Shown here: positions 1 through 9,681 of the stretch, piece by piece
Position numbering within the stretch: position 1 is the first letter of the stretch
Layout: every line of letters begins with the position of its first letter
From: Microvirga mediterraneensis
Lineage (GTDB): Bacteria > Pseudomonadota > Alphaproteobacteria > Rhizobiales > Beijerinckiaceae
Assembly: GCF_013520865.1 (NCBI RefSeq)
Contig: NZ_JACDXJ010000001.1
Span: 1,335,001 to 1,399,000, forward strand
Reading direction: 5' to 3'
Length of the DNA stretch: 64,000 nucleotides
Translations under genes and position numbers: made by a program
Notes under the pieces: generated by a model
Database searches by the model: none
What the model was told of the DNA's origin: nothing
What the model saw: only the letters and a program-made list of their open reading frames with translations

Positions 1-2
1 TG

Positions 3-2105
3 CGCTTCCGCCCCCTGCCTCCGACGACCGCATGGCTCGTCGCCGGCCTGCTGCTGACGCTCTCGTTCTTCCATTATTATACGGCGGGCTTCGGGCTCCT
101 GCGGGAGGCCACCCATCGTGGCATCCACATGGCCTTCGTGCTGGGCCTGATCTTCCTCGTCTTCTCCGCCTTCAAGAGCGGCCAGGAGCGGATCGCCCCC
201 TCGAACTGGTGGCGGCCGGGCAGCATTTCCCTGGTCGACTGGGCCCTGGCCGTCGCGGCGGCGGCGTCCAGCCTCTATGTGCCGTGGATCTTCAACGAGC
301 TGGCCTTCAGGGTCGGAAACCCGTCTCCCACGGACGTGGTCATGGGGACGACCCTGATCGTCGTCCTGCTCGAGGCGACCCGCCGCTCCGTGGGCTGGCC
401 GCTTCCGGTCATCGCCATCGGGGTGATGCTCTATGCCTATTTCGGCCCTTCCATGCCGGGCATACTCCAGCATCCCGGCGCCTCATGGTCGAACATCGTC
501 AACCACCTCTATCTCACGAGTCAGGGCATCTATGGCATCGCCCTGGGAGTCGTTGCCACTTACGTGTTCCACTACGTGCTCTTCGGGGTGCTGGCGACAC
601 GGGTCGGGCTCGGCAAGCTCTTCATCGATCTCGCCACCTGCGTGGCGGGCCGCTTCGCGGGCGGGCCGGCCAAGGTCTCGATCTTCGGCTCCGCCCTGTT
701 CGGCATGATCTCGGGATCTTCCATCGCCAATACGGTGACGGTCGGCTCGCTCACGATCCCGGCGATGATCCGCGTCGGCTATAAGCGCCATTTCGCGGCG
801 GCCGTGGAATCGGCGGCCTCGACCGGCGGGCAGATCACGCCGCCGATCATGGGCGCGGCCGCCTTCCTGATGGTCGAATTCCTCAACGTTTCCTACCGGA
901 CCGTCATCCTGGCGGCTCTCGTGCCGGCCCTCATGCATTTCTTCGGCGTGTTCATGCAGGTCCATCTCGAGGCCAAGCGGGCGGGTTTGAAGGGGCTGCC
1001 GGCCGAGGAGCTGCCGAGGGCCGCCCAGGTCCTTAGGGAAGGGTGGCAGACGATCATGCCGCTGGCCGTGCTGCTGATCGTCCTGTTCTCCGGCTTCACG
1101 CCCTATCTCGCCGCCTTCTGGGGCATCACGGCCTGCCTGGTGGTGGGCGCCTCGCGCGTTCCGGCCATCACCCTCGGCTTCCTGGCCGCCATCGCGGGTG
1201 CCATCGCCACCGGCATGCTCACGCAGCTGGTCTTCTCGGTTCCGCTTCTCGGCCTGGTCCTGGCCCTCCTCGTCTATACCTTCGTCAAGAGCGACGCGGG
1301 CAAGGCGCTCGTGCTCGATCTCGTCGACGCTTTCGTGGTCGGCGCCAAATACGCCATCGGCGTGGGTGCGGCCGCCGCGACGGTCGGCATCATCGTGGGC
1401 ATCGTCACGCTCACCGGCGTCGGCTTCAAGATCTCCTTCATCGTCACGTCCTTCGCCGCCCAGATGGCTCAGGTCTTCACGGATCTGGTGCCGGCGGGCC
1501 TTGCCGACATGAAGGCCATGACCCTGTTCTTCACGCTGCTGATGACGGCCGTCGTCTGCATCCTGCTGGGATGCGGTGTGCCCACGACGGCGAATTACAT
1601 CATCATGGTCACCGTCGCGGCTCCGGCTCTGGGGCTTCTCGGGGTCCAGCCGCTCGTCGCGCATTTCTTCGTGTTCTATTACGGGGTGCTCGCCGACATC
1701 ACGCCCCCAGTGGCGCTGGCGGCCTATGCAGGGGCCAGCATGGCGGGCGCCGATCCGTTCAAGACCGGCAACACCGCCTTCCGGCTGGGACTGGGCAAGG
1801 CGCTCGTGCCGTTCGTCTTCGTCTACGGCCCGGCCATGCTGATCGTGACGCCCGAGTTCACGTGGTCGGGCTTCCTCTTCGTCACGGCGGGAGCCGTCGT
1901 CGGCATCATGTTCCTGTCGGCGGCCTTCGCCGGCTATGCGCTGACGCCGATGCGCGCCTGGGAGCGCTGGCTCATCGGCCTCGCCGCCCTGCCCATCATC
2001 GCGCCCAATGGGCAGATGACCCTGATCGGGCTGGCAATGGCGGTTCCCGTGATCGTGTCACAGCTTCTCAGGGCCCGATCCGCCATGGTGCCGAGACCCG
2101 CCTGA
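3..2105 (+). CDS. TRAP transporter fused 4TM/12TM permease, TAXI type (5' partial)
   Basis: Inner-membrane permease fusing the small (DctQ) and large (DctM) TRAP subunits, which works with a TAXI-type periplasmic binding protein to import organic acids using the sodium or proton gradient. The reading frame is open from base 3, so the gene begins upstream and about 700 residues are visible. Hydrophobic helices run throughout. The family-typical stretches are GGPAKVSIFGSALFGMISG, GGQITPPIMGAAAF and, near the C terminus, ADITPPVALAAYAGA. It resembles the complete permease at 28324-30618, which carries the same motifs. Its binding protein and any DUF1850 partner are not in the window; the former is probably upstream. 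The substrate cannot be read from the sequence. Confidence 0.93.
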   Translation, partial: RFRPLPPTTAWLVAGLLLTLSFFHYYTAGFGLLREATHRGIHMAFVLGLIFLVFSAFKSGQERIAPSNWWRPGSISLVDWALAVAAAASSLYVPWIFNELAFRVGNPSPTDVVMGTTLIVVLLEATRRSVGWPLPVIAIGVMLYAYFGPSMPGILQHPGASWSNIVNHLYLTSQGIYGIALGVVATYVFHYVLFGVLATRVGLGKLFIDLATCVAGRFAGGPAKVSIFGSALFGMISGSSIANTVTVGSLTIPAMIRVGYKRHFAAAVESAASTGGQITPPIMGAAAFLMVEFLNVSYRTVILAALVPALMHFFGVFMQVHLEAKRAGLKGLPAEELPRAAQVLREGWQTIMPLAVLLIVLFSGFTPYLAAFWGITACLVVGASRVPAITLGFLAAIAGAIATGMLTQLVFSVPLLGLVLALLVYTFVKSDAGKALVLDLVDAFVVGAKYAIGVGAAAATVGIIVGIVTLTGVGFKISFIVTSFAAQMAQVFTDLVPAGLADMKAMTLFFTLLMTAVVCILLGCGVPTTANYIIMVTVAAPALGLLGVQPLVAHFFVFYYGVLADITPPVALAAYAGASMAGADPFKTGNTAFRLGLGKALVPFVFVYGPAMLIVTPEFTWSGFLFVTAGAVVGIMFLSAAFAGYALTPMRAWERWLIGLAALPIIAPNGQMTLIGLAMAVPVIVSQLLRARSAMVPRPA

Positions 2106-2178
2106 CGCGCCGGAGAGAACCTGAACTATTCGGCGGTCCTTCCGTTGTTCCTTGCTGATGGAAGAACGGGAGGACCAC

Positions 2179-2997
2179 ATGGTCGATTACAGGAAACTTT
2201 TGGATGCGTTCGTCGGAGCCATTGGCCGTCCCGATCTCCGCAATCCCGACCCATCGAGCCAGGGAAGCATCGGTCAGCAGGCCGGAAGGAGCGTGACGCA
2301 GATGACCGGTCAGACGCCGGAACAGCTCCTGCAGAAGGCCAAGGATTTCGCCGCCCAGCATCCGGGACTGACGCAGACGGCTCTGGTCGGCCTGGCGGGT
2401 CTTCTGTTCAAGGGACGCAAGAAGAGCGGCAAGCTCACCGGCAATCTGGTCAAGCTCGGCGGCCTCGCGGTGATCGGCGGGCTGGCGTACAAGGCTTACC
2501 AGAACCAGCAGACCGCCAAGGGAGGCGCTGGAAGCGACGCCTCTGCGCCCACCGCCCCGGCGGCCGGACCCGATGAGGCCGTCGCCCAATCGGCCCTGAG
2601 CTTGCCGGAGACATCCCGGTTCCATCCGGTCTCGCAGACCGAGGACGACGCGCTCCTGTTCCTGCGCACCATGGTGGCGGCCGCGGCCGCCGATGGGCAT
2701 ATCGATCAGGCCGAGCGGGCCCGGATCGTCAAGGGCCTGACCGAAGCCGGAATCGACCCGGAGGCGAGCCGTTGGCTGGAGACCGAGATGGCATCGCCCG
2801 CCGATGTGGAGGAGCTGGCCGCCGGCGTCAACGATCCGGACATGGCCGCACAGGTCTATGCGGCCGCCCGACTTGCCATCGACCCCGACACGATCCAGGA
2901 GCGCGAGTTCCTGCACCAGCTGGCCGAGGCGCTCGATCTCGACCCGGCCATCCGTTCTCAGATCGACAATACAGCCGAGGGCCTGAGTTCAGTTTGA
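2179..2997 (+). CDS. DUF533 / TerB-like domain protein
   Basis: This 272-residue protein matches the DUF533 (YebE-like) family. The N-terminal half holds a short glycine-rich hydrophobic stretch (about residues 75-105, LVKLGGLAVIGGLAYKAYQ), then an Ala/Pro linker. The C-terminal half, about 155-270, is a TerB-like acidic helical domain starting DDALLFLRTMVAAAAADGHID. I chose ATG 2179 because GGGAGGA lies just upstream; ATG 2158 and TTG 2152 are also in frame but have no such site. It follows the TRAP permease by 73 bases. TerB-like domains often bind metal in tellurite-resistance contexts, but the function of this family is not established. Confidence 0.85.
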   Translation: MVDYRKLLDAFVGAIGRPDLRNPDPSSQGSIGQQAGRSVTQMTGQTPEQLLQKAKDFAAQHPGLTQTALVGLAGLLFKGRKKSGKLTGNLVKLGGLAVIGGLAYKAYQNQQTAKGGAGSDASAPTAPAAGPDEAVAQSALSLPETSRFHPVSQTEDDALLFLRTMVAAAAADGHIDQAERARIVKGLTEAGIDPEASRWLETEMASPADVEELAAGVNDPDMAAQVYAAARLAIDPDTIQEREFLHQLAEALDLDPAIRSQIDNTAEGLSSV

Positions 2998-3057
2998 GAC
3001 AGCCGCCGGCACGCAGCTGAAGCCGTCTCTCCCGCCCAAGAGATGGGCGGCGCCTTC

Positions 3058-3156
3058 CACGTCATGGCCGGCCTTGTGCCGGCCATCTCGATAAGTGAGG
3101 CTCGGCGTTTCACCCAATCGGAATCACCGGGAATGGTCCCAGGCTAAAGTCCGGGG
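3058..3156. repeat. bipartite intergenic palindromic repeat, copy A (degenerate)
   Basis: The first arm is a perfect hairpin, ATGGCCGGC (3064-3072), loop CTTGT, GCCGGCCAT (3078-3086), followed by CTCGATAA and a degenerate second palindrome. It is the same element as at 6644-6733 and 38283-38390. The rest of the gap 2998-3226 shows no gene. Confidence 0.75.
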
Positions 3157-3226
3157 ACGACCAGGATGTGAAGGGCGAGGCGGGTCGCGATGCCCTGCCA
3201 GCCAGCATTGGGCGGAGAGCCCGATC

Positions 3227-3826
3227 TCAGAGCGGCGAAACCCGCCCCAGTGGCCTGATGCTCTGGTATTTGATGGTGGTCTGCGTGCCGGGTCTCTCCT
3301 CGTAGCGCTTGGCCAGGACGAAGCCGAGTTCGGGCGAGTAGAGGTCCGTGTGTTCGGACGTCATCTTCCCATCCCCATTGAGGAAGCGGTTGCGCACCAC
3401 CAGGACATTGTAGGAGCAGGAGCCGAGCTGGATCTGCTCCTGGCCCGTCACGGTCAATTCCAGCGAGATCAGGGCGCCCACCTTGCCCGGCTGGGCAGGT
3501 GCGTAGGTCAGAGCCCGCCGGGCTTTCGGTTCGAGCGGAAAGACGGTGCGCAGATCGGAAACGGGAATGTTGATGCTCCGAGCCGTATCGTCGAAACGGC
3601 TGATCGGGAAGAAGCCACGGTAATAGATCACGTCCTGTTTTTTACCGCCGGGATATGCGTTCAGCACATGGACGAAATGATCGGAGGTGGGGCGAACCTC
3701 CGCAACCGTTCCCTGCCGCTCCAGGATGAAACCCAGCTTCGCAGTCTGGGCCGTCGGGCAGTCGTCGCCATAGGCCGGCGAAGCAAGCAAAGCCGTTAAG
3801 GCGAAAGGATATACGGGTCGAAACAT
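3227..3826 (-). CDS. exported protein of unknown function
   Basis: A 199-residue protein with a cleavable signal peptide (MFRPVYPFALTALLASPAYG, then DDCPTAQ). I took the start at 3826, where the signal peptide begins; a longer reading from 3898 adds 24 residues that do not look like a signal. The mature part has three Cys (two close to the N terminus or mid-protein positions) and reads as a mixed beta-rich periplasmic protein, with segments such as KVGALISLELTVTGQEQIQLGS written here only in part: KVGALISLELTV. I do not recognise the family. It is monocistronic on the minus strand, divergent from the dehydratase at 4036. Confidence 0.7.
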   Translation of the reverse strand: MFRPVYPFALTALLASPAYGDDCPTAQTAKLGFILERQGTVAEVRPTSDHFVHVLNAYPGGKKQDVIYYRGFFPISRFDDTARSINIPVSDLRTVFPLEPKARRALTYAPAQPGKVGALISLELTVTGQEQIQLGSCSYNVLVVRNRFLNGDGKMTSEHTDLYSPELGFVLAKRYEERPGTQTTIKYQSIRPLGRVSPL

Positions 3827-4035
3827 GGCGGGGCCCCCGGCGTTATCGAAGAAAGACGAATGTTCAGGAAAGAGACCGGTAAGATCATTTAATAACATTA
3901 TGTTTGGCGAGGTGGAAAGCGGCTCCGCCCACCCATCGCAGGGCAGCTACTTTAGTCAGGGGATGGTTGATCTCGACGCCTGTCCTGGATCAAATACCGC
4001 CACCGCATTTACGGATGCCCGAAAGGAAATGAAGA

Positions 4036-5844
4036 ATGGCTGAGAGGCCTCACCGTCGCACTCCCGATCAGCTTCGCTCACGGCTTTGGTTCGACAATCC
4101 CGACAACCCGGGCATGACCGCGCTCTACCTCGAGCGGTATCTCAATTTCGGCCTCACGGGCAAAGAGCTGCAGGGCAAGAAGCCGATCATCGGCATCGCG
4201 CAGACCGGCTCCGATCTGTCACCATGCAACCGGCATCACATCGAACTCGCCAAGCGCGTGCGCGACGGAATCACGGCGGCCGGCGGCGTCGCCTTCGAGT
4301 TCCCGTGCCATCCGATTCAGGAGACCGGCAAGCGCCCCACCGCCTGCCTCGATCGCAACCTGTCCTATCTTTCCCTCGTCGAGGTTCTCTACGGCTATCC
4401 GCTCGACGGCGTCGTGCTGCTCACGGGCTGCGACAAGACCATGCCGGCCTGCATCATGGCGGCCGCAACCGTGAACATTCCGGCGATCTCGCTCAATGTC
4501 GGGCCGATGCTCAACGGCTGGCACCATGGCGAGCGCACGGGTTCGGGCACCATCGTATGGAAGGCGCGCGAGCGTCACGCGGCGGGCGACATCGACTACC
4601 AGCAATTCATCGACATCGTCGGCTCATCCGCCCCGTCCGTGGGCCACTGCAACACCATGGGCACGGCGTCGACGATGAACGCACTGGCGGAAGCCCTCGG
4701 CATGTCCCTGCCGGGCTCCGCGGCCATTCCCGCGCCCTACCGCGAGCGTGGCCAGATGGCTTACGAGACCGGCAGGCGCATCGTCGATATGGTGTGGGAG
4801 GACCTGAAGCCGTCCGACATCATGACTCGCGAGGCGTTCGAGAACGCGATCGTCGCCAATGCGGCCATCGGCGGCTCGACCAACGCGCCGATCCACATCA
4901 ATGCGATTGCCAAGCACATCGGCGTGCCGCTCGATAACAACGATTGGGAGCGCATCGGTTTCGAAGTTCCGCTGCTCGTGAACATGCAGCCCGCTGGCGA
5001 GTACCTCGGTGAGGAATACTTCCGCGCGGGCGGCCTGCCGGCGGTCATGGCCGAGCTGATCGGCGCCGGCAAGATCCACACGGACGCGCTGACCTGCACG
5101 GGCACCACGATCGGAGAAAACTGCAAGGGCAAGTTCACCTGGGATCACGACGTGATCCGCTCCTACGACAATCCGCTGAAGGAGAAGGCGGGCTTCCTGA
5201 ACCTGAAGGGAACGCTGTTCGATTCCGCGATCATGAAGACGAGCGTGATCAGCCCGGAATTCCAGGAACGCTACCTCAACAATCCGGACGATCCGAATGC
5301 CTTCGAAGGCCCCGTGGTCGTGTTCGACGGACCGGAGGACTACCATCACCGCATCGACGATCCGTCGCTCCACATCGACGAGCACACGATCCTCATCATG
5401 CGCGGCGCTGGCCCGATCGGTTATCCCGGCGCGGCCGAGGTGGTGAACATGCAGCCGCCCGGAGCGCTGATCAAACGGGGTGTCCTCTCGCTGCCCTGCA
5501 TCGGCGACGGACGCCAGTCAGGCACCTCTGGCACGCCGTCGATCCTCAATGCCTCGCCGGAGGCCGCCATCGGCGGCGGGCTGGCACTGCTGCAGACGGG
5601 CGACCGGATCCGCATCGACCTGAACAAGCGCAGCGCCGACATTCTGCTGTCGCCGGAAGAGATCGAGAAGCGCCGGGCCGATCTGGAGGCGCGGGGCGGC
5701 TATGCCTATCCGGCGAGCCAGACGCCCTGGCAGGAGATCCAACGCTCGATGGTGGATCAGCTCTCCGAGGGCATGACCCTGAAACCAGCCGTGAAGTACC
5801 AGAGGGTCGCACAGACCTTCGGCGTGCCGCGCGACAATCACTGA
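4036..5844 (+). CDS. xylonate/sugar-acid dehydratase, IlvD/Edd family
   Basis: An Fe-S dehydratase that removes water from a sugar acid to give a 2-keto-3-deoxy acid. The 602-residue length and overall sequence resemble Caulobacter D-xylonate dehydratase and L-arabonate dehydratases more than IlvD of valine synthesis. Cluster ligands are visible as C64 (SPCNRHH), C132 ([10 protein letters not shown]) and C205 ([11 protein letters not shown]), and K134 is the usual carbamylated metal-binding lysine. The tail [13 protein letters not shown] fits the sugar-acid branch. It lies 27 bases upstream of an SDR dehydrogenase on the same strand, which suggests a short catabolic operon. The exact substrate (xylonate, arabonate or fuconate) cannot be decided from sequence alone. 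Confidence 0.9.
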   Translation: MAERPHRRTPDQLRSRLWFDNPDNPGMTALYLERYLNFGLTGKELQGKKPIIGIAQTGSDLSPCNRHHIELAKRVRDGITAAGGVAFEFPCHPIQETGKRPTACLDRNLSYLSLVEVLYGYPLDGVVLLTGCDKTMPACIMAAATVNIPAISLNVGPMLNGWHHGERTGSGTIVWKARERHAAGDIDYQQFIDIVGSSAPSVGHCNTMGTASTMNALAEALGMSLPGSAAIPAPYRERGQMAYETGRRIVDMVWEDLKPSDIMTREAFENAIVANAAIGGSTNAPIHINAIAKHIGVPLDNNDWERIGFEVPLLVNMQPAGEYLGEEYFRAGGLPAVMAELIGAGKIHTDALTCTGTTIGENCKGKFTWDHDVIRSYDNPLKEKAGFLNLKGTLFDSAIMKTSVISPEFQERYLNNPDDPNAFEGPVVVFDGPEDYHHRIDDPSLHIDEHTILIMRGAGPIGYPGAAEVVNMQPPGALIKRGVLSLPCIGDGRQSGTSGTPSILNASPEAAIGGGLALLQTGDRIRIDLNKRSADILLSPEEIEKRRADLEARGGYAYPASQTPWQEIQRSMVDQLSEGMTLKPAVKYQRVAQTFGVPRDNH

Positions 5845-5871
5845 TCGACCAAGAAGGAAGCGGGGGCTGTC

Positions 5872-6615
5872 ATGAACAGACTTCAAGGAAGGACAGCCCT
5901 CGTCACGGCGGCGGGGCAGGGGATCGGACGCGCCATTGCGGAAGCCTTTCTCCGCGAAGGCGCAAAGGTCTGGGCGACGGATCTCGATGTCGCCAAGCTG
6001 GAGGGACTTGACGGCGCCGAGAAGCGCCGGCTTGACGTGCTCTCGAGCGCCGATGTCGAACAACTCGTCGCCGAGGCCGGACCTCTCGATATCCTCGTCA
6101 ATGCGGCGGGCTTCGTGCATCACGGCACGATCCTCGAATGTTCCGACAGGGATTGGGACTTCTCGTTCGAGCTGAACGTGAGATCCATGCACCGCACCAT
6201 CAAGGCCGTTCTGCCGGGTATGTTGGAGAAGGGTCGGGGCTCCATCGTCAACATCGCGTCGGGCGCCTCGTCGGTGCGCGGCATCCCCAACCGCTACGTC
6301 TACGGCACCACCAAGGCGGCGGTGATCGGCCTGACCAAGGCCGTGGCGGCGGATTTCATCAAGCGCGGCGTCCGTGCCAACGCCATCTGCCCCGGCACGG
6401 TCCAATCGCCTTCCCTCGACGAGCGGATCGCGGCGCTCGCAGAAAGTTCGGGACAGAGCCTTGAGACGGTGCGTCAGGCCTTCATCGACCGCCAGCCGAT
6501 GGGCCGGCTCGGCACGGCCGAGGAGGTGGCGGCGCTGGCCGTCTATCTCGCGTCGGACGAAGCGAGCTACACGACGGGGCATATCCACCTCGTCGATGGC
6601 GGGTTCGCGCTGTAG
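5872..6615 (+). CDS. SDR family NAD(P)-dependent dehydrogenase
   Basis: A 247-residue classical short-chain dehydrogenase. The cofactor motif is TAAGQGIG (residues 12-19), followed by NAAG, the catalytic serine in NIASGASS and the YGTTK pair (Tyr and Lys). The C-terminal GHIHLVDGGFAL is typical. It resembles 2-keto-3-deoxy-L-fuconate dehydrogenase-like enzymes, which fits its position directly behind a sugar-acid dehydratase: the dehydratase would make a 2-keto-3-deoxy acid and this enzyme would oxidise a hydroxyl of it. That pairing is inference. The ribosome site is weak (AAGGAAG about 18 bases upstream). Confidence 0.88.
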   Translation: MNRLQGRTALVTAAGQGIGRAIAEAFLREGAKVWATDLDVAKLEGLDGAEKRRLDVLSSADVEQLVAEAGPLDILVNAAGFVHHGTILECSDRDWDFSFELNVRSMHRTIKAVLPGMLEKGRGSIVNIASGASSVRGIPNRYVYGTTKAAVIGLTKAVAADFIKRGVRANAICPGTVQSPSLDERIAALAESSGQSLETVRQAFIDRQPMGRLGTAEEVAALAVYLASDEASYTTGHIHLVDGGFAL

Positions 6616-6643
6616 TTTCGCGATCGACAGAGACCACGCTCCA

Positions 6644-6733
6644 CGTCATGGCCGGCCTTGTGCCGGCCATTCCGCTATTGAGAAGCGCCACGCCTTTCCG
6701 ATCGAGATCACCGGCACAAGGCCGGTGATGACG
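6644..6733. repeat. bipartite intergenic palindromic repeat, copy B (intact)
   Basis: Two perfect hairpins, ATGGCCGGC/GCCGGCCAT (6648-6656 and 6662-6670) and ATCACCGGC/GCCGGTGAT (6707-6715 and 6721-6729), are separated by 36 bases. The outer ends CGTCAT and ATGACG are inverted, so the whole unit looks like a compact mobile palindrome. It sits between convergent genes. Confidence 0.8.
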
Positions 6734-6756
6734 TCGTTACGATCCAGACCTTCGCC

Positions 6757-7728
6757 TCAACCCGCTTTGCCCTTGTAAGGCGTCTCCGCCACCGGGGTCA
6801 GCGGGCCTTTGCCGTCGAACCACGAGATCAGGTTGTCGGCGACGAGCTTGCCCATGGCATTGCGGGTGTGAACCGACGCCGAGGCGACATGCGGCAGGAG
6901 CACTACGTGCTCCAGGTCGATCAGCTCCTGCGGCACGCGCGGCTCGTCCTCGTAGACGTCGAGGCCTGCGCTCAGGATCGTGCCGGACTTGAGCGCAGCG
7001 ATGAGCGCCTGCTCGTCCACGACCGTGCCGCGCGCGACGTTGATCAGAACGCCGTTGGGCCCCAAGGCCTTCAGCACGTCCGCGTTGATGAGATGCTTCG
7101 TGGCGGGGCCGCCGGGCGGGATGACGATGAGCACGTCGCAGGCTTCCGCAAGGCCGGTCACGGTCGGATAATAGGGATACGCTACGTCGTCCTGCTGCGT
7201 GCGGCCGTGATAGGCGATGCTCACGTCGAAGCCGGAGAGGCGCCTTGCGATGGCCTTGCCGATGCGCCCGAGTCCGACAATGCCGACCTTCCTGTCGCGC
7301 AGGGTCGCCGACAGGGGGAAGGAGGCCTTCAGCCATTTCCCGTCACGCAGGTAGCGGTCGGCCTGCGGGATTTTCCGCAACGTTGCGAGGAGCAGGCCGA
7401 GGGTGAGGTCGGCGACCTCGTCGTCGAGAACGCCCGGCGTGTTGGTCACGACGATGCCGCGCCTCGCCGCTTCCTCCGCATCCACATTGTCGTAGCCGAC
7501 GCCGAAGCTCGAGACGATCTCCGCATGCGGCAGGCGGTCGAGGAGCGTGGAATCCACGCGGCCGAAGAGCGTGCTGGTCGCCACGCCGCGGATGCGCGGG
7601 CCGAACTCCTTCAGGAAGGCCTCCTTGTCGGTCTGCTCCCACAGGCGATGGAGCGTGAAGGCCTTGTCGAGCGCGTCGATGACGACGGGCATCATCGGCG
7701 CGGTCATGAGGATGTCGGTTCGGCTCAT
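6757..7728 (-). CDS. D-isomer specific 2-hydroxyacid dehydrogenase
   Basis: An NAD(P)-dependent reductase or dehydrogenase of 2-keto/2-hydroxy acids such as glyoxylate and hydroxypyruvate, cytoplasmic, 323 residues. The Rossmann motif GLGRIG is in the middle. The catalytic Arg is in NVARGTVVDE, the Glu in DVYEDEPRV and the His in LLPHVASAS. It converges on the SDR gene across a repeat element. The neighbouring sugar-acid enzymes suggest it handles glycolaldehyde- or glyoxylate-linked products, but that is inference. Start ATG 7728 is the only early methionine that gives the full N-terminal domain. Confidence 0.9.
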   Translation of the reverse strand: MSRTDILMTAPMMPVVIDALDKAFTLHRLWEQTDKEAFLKEFGPRIRGVATSTLFGRVDSTLLDRLPHAEIVSSFGVGYDNVDAEEAARRGIVVTNTPGVLDDEVADLTLGLLLATLRKIPQADRYLRDGKWLKASFPLSATLRDRKVGIVGLGRIGKAIARRLSGFDVSIAYHGRTQQDDVAYPYYPTVTGLAEACDVLIVIPPGGPATKHLINADVLKALGPNGVLINVARGTVVDEQALIAALKSGTILSAGLDVYEDEPRVPQELIDLEHVVLLPHVASASVHTRNAMGKLVADNLISWFDGKGPLTPVAETPYKGKAG

Positions 7729-7752
7729 GGCGGTTCCTATTGTCGTGTCGGG

Positions 7753-8055
7753 TTAAAGGGAGCAGCGTGCGACGCCGCCCCGGCGAAAGGCCTCGTCGAT
7801 GATCCTGGCCTGCTGCTGGAGCGCAGCCTTCACGTCCCGCGGCAGGTCGAGCCAGTGGCAGCCGCGCAGGGCGGCTTCCAGCGCGTAGAGCGCATTGAGG
7901 CTCACCTGCCTGGGAAGCATGAATTTCAGCCGTAGGTAGGCCTCGACGGAGCCCATGGCGCGGAGTTCTCCGACCGTGCGGATACCCGCCTCCGCCAGCC
8001 TGCTCCGCGTCACGGAACCGATCCCGGGCAGGGTGTCGATGGCGGCATCACTCAC
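7753..8055 (-). CDS. TfoX/Sxy C-terminal domain protein
   Basis: A 100-residue stand-alone version of the TfoX C-terminal domain, with LPGIGSVTRSRLAEAGI at the start (a helix-hairpin-helix-like turn) and VSLNALYALEAALRGCHW near the middle. In gamma-proteobacteria the full-length TfoX controls competence; stand-alone C-terminal domains are widespread and have no assigned role. The GTG start at 8055 overlaps the stop codon of the EamA gene by GTGA, so it is translationally coupled to that exporter. It ends 24 bases before the 2-hydroxyacid dehydrogenase start, so the three may be co-transcribed. Confidence 0.85.
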   Translation of the reverse strand: MSDAAIDTLPGIGSVTRSRLAEAGIRTVGELRAMGSVEAYLRLKFMLPRQVSLNALYALEAALRGCHWLDLPRDVKAALQQQARIIDEAFRRGGVARCSL

Positions 8056-8975
8056 GAGGACGGCTCCGGTTGTCGAGGCTTCACGCGCTCACGGTAGAGC
8101 AAATAGAGCCCCGATGCGATGACGATGCCAGCCCCGACGAAGGTCCAAGCATCGGGCCAGTCGCCGAAGAGGACGTAGCCCAGGACCAGCATCCAGACGA
8201 TCTGGCTGTAGATGAAGGGCGACAGGATCGCGGCCGGCGCACGGGCATGGGCGAGGACCAGAAGCCAATGGCCGAAGGCCCCGTAGAAGCCCGTCGTCGC
8301 CAGCAGGAACCACATGAGGGGCGAGGAGGGCGTGGACCATATCCAGGGCAGGATCGGGGTGACGAGGACGATGCCGGCGACGCTCGAGTAAAGGGTCGTC
8401 GTCGCGACGGAATCGCTCGATGCGAGCATGCGGGTCACGATGGCGTAGAAGGCATAGGCGACGGAGCCCATGAGCGACAGAAGGGCGGCGGGATGCATGG
8501 TGCCTAAGCCTGGCCGCGTGATCACGAGAATGCCGATGAAGCCGATCCCGATGGCGATCATGCGCTGCCAGCCGACGCGCTCTCCGAGAAGCGGGCCGGC
8601 AAGGAGCGCTACCAGCAGCGGCGTCGCGAAGATGATCGATTGCGTCTCGACCAGCTGCAGATATTTCAGGGCGAAGAAGTTGCAGATCGTCGATGCGAAG
8701 AGCAGGAACGAGCGGATGAGCTGCAGCGGGAGGCGGCGGGTCCTCAGCGCTCCGGGCTGTGTCCTCGGATTGATGACCAGGAAGGTGAGACAGGCCGCCG
8801 AGATGTAGCGGGCCCAGACCGTCACCATCGGATCGATGGAGCGGTTCACCCACTTGGCCGTCGCATCGAGGCACGAAAAGCAGAACAGCGCCGCGCACAT
8901 GAGGGCGATGCCCGCGATGCGGCTCTGGTGCCACGCGGCGGTCTTGGGCGGGGATCGGGTGAGGGTGTCGGCCAT
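8052..8975 (-). CDS. EamA/DMT family transporter
   Basis: A 307-residue membrane protein with about ten predicted helices and the two-repeat EamA arrangement (drug/metabolite transporter superfamily), acting as an exporter in the inner membrane. Typical pieces are ALMCAALFCFSCLDATAKW in helix 1 and AAILSPFIYSQIVWMLVLGY in repeat two. I placed the start at 8975 (MADTLTRSP); the open frame continues to 9044 but those residues look untranslated. It overlaps the downstream tfoX-C gene by four bases. The substrate is unknown. Confidence 0.88.
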   Translation of the reverse strand: MADTLTRSPPKTAAWHQSRIAGIALMCAALFCFSCLDATAKWVNRSIDPMVTVWARYISAACLTFLVINPRTQPGALRTRRLPLQLIRSFLLFASTICNFFALKYLQLVETQSIIFATPLLVALLAGPLLGERVGWQRMIAIGIGFIGILVITRPGLGTMHPAALLSLMGSVAYAFYAIVTRMLASSDSVATTTLYSSVAGIVLVTPILPWIWSTPSSPLMWFLLATTGFYGAFGHWLLVLAHARAPAAILSPFIYSQIVWMLVLGYVLFGDWPDAWTFVGAGIVIASGLYLLYRERVKPRQPEPSS

Positions 8976-9057
8976 GCGGGGAATGCTAGCCGCTTCCCCG
9001 TCCCGACACGAATGCCCGCCACGCACGACCCTCGTGCGCGGCACACAGGGGTGAGGA

Positions 9058-9588
9058 TCAGGCGGTTGCGGCCAGTTCCGGCTCGCCGGCGGCTTCCAGC
9101 CCGTCGACTTCGTCGTCGGCCTCGAAGCCGGTCTGATCGGCTCCGGTGAGGCCAGCGAGGTTCTTGGCGGCCTTGCGCAGCAGCTTGCGTAGGCGCTTGC
9201 GGTCCTTGTTGTCGAAGCCCTGGAGCAGCTCGCCCTCGACCTCCTCCCACAGGGCGTCGATGGCGGCGGCCTTGCGCTTGCCTTCCTTGGTGAGTTTCAC
9301 GCGAACGACCCGGGCATCGCCGGGTTCGGTGTGGCGTTCCACCAATTTGAGGCTGGAGAGGCGAGAAACCGTCTTGGACGCGGTCGGCGGGCGCACGCGC
9401 AGGATGGCCGCGAGTTCGCCCATGGTCATGGGGCCGGAATTGCTGAGGGCCTGGAGAACCTGCTCCTGGCCGGCGAAGAGGCCGAGTTCCGAGAGCTTGT
9501 CGCCCGTGCGGCTTCGATGCAGGCGCGAGGCTTGAACCAAAGCCCATCCGACGCTCTTGATGCCCGGATGCTTGTTGTCGGTTTCCAT
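9058..9588 (-). CDS. MarR family transcriptional regulator
   Basis: A 176-residue winged-helix regulator. The DNA-binding region spans about residues 40-110: GLFAGQEQVLQALSNSGPMT, then the recognition helix in LRVRPPTASKTVSRLSSLKL and the wing ERHTEPGDARVVRVKLTKEG. An acidic, low-complexity tail follows. The start at 9588 is chosen for GAGGA just upstream; ATG 9624 lacks one. It is upstream of the EamA gene on the same strand, so it may regulate that exporter, as many MarR proteins regulate adjacent transporters. No clear operator was identified. Confidence 0.9.
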   Translation of the reverse strand: METDNKHPGIKSVGWALVQASRLHRSRTGDKLSELGLFAGQEQVLQALSNSGPMTMGELAAILRVRPPTASKTVSRLSSLKLVERHTEPGDARVVRVKLTKEGKRKAAAIDALWEEVEGELLQGFDNKDRKRLRKLLRKAAKNLAGLTGADQTGFEADDEVDGLEAAGEPELAATA

Positions 9589-9681
9589 GGATCCTCGCTG
9601 TTCGAAGCTTTTCGACCATACCATGGCCCTGACTCATGACGGTACGATGACAAGCCGGCACATTATTAACAGGCTAAGGAA

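Noticed and set aside
3095..3799. 234-residue plus-strand frame opposite the exported unknown
   Set aside because: Begins inside a repeat element and has no signal or ribosome site; the minus-strand frame has a clear signal peptide.
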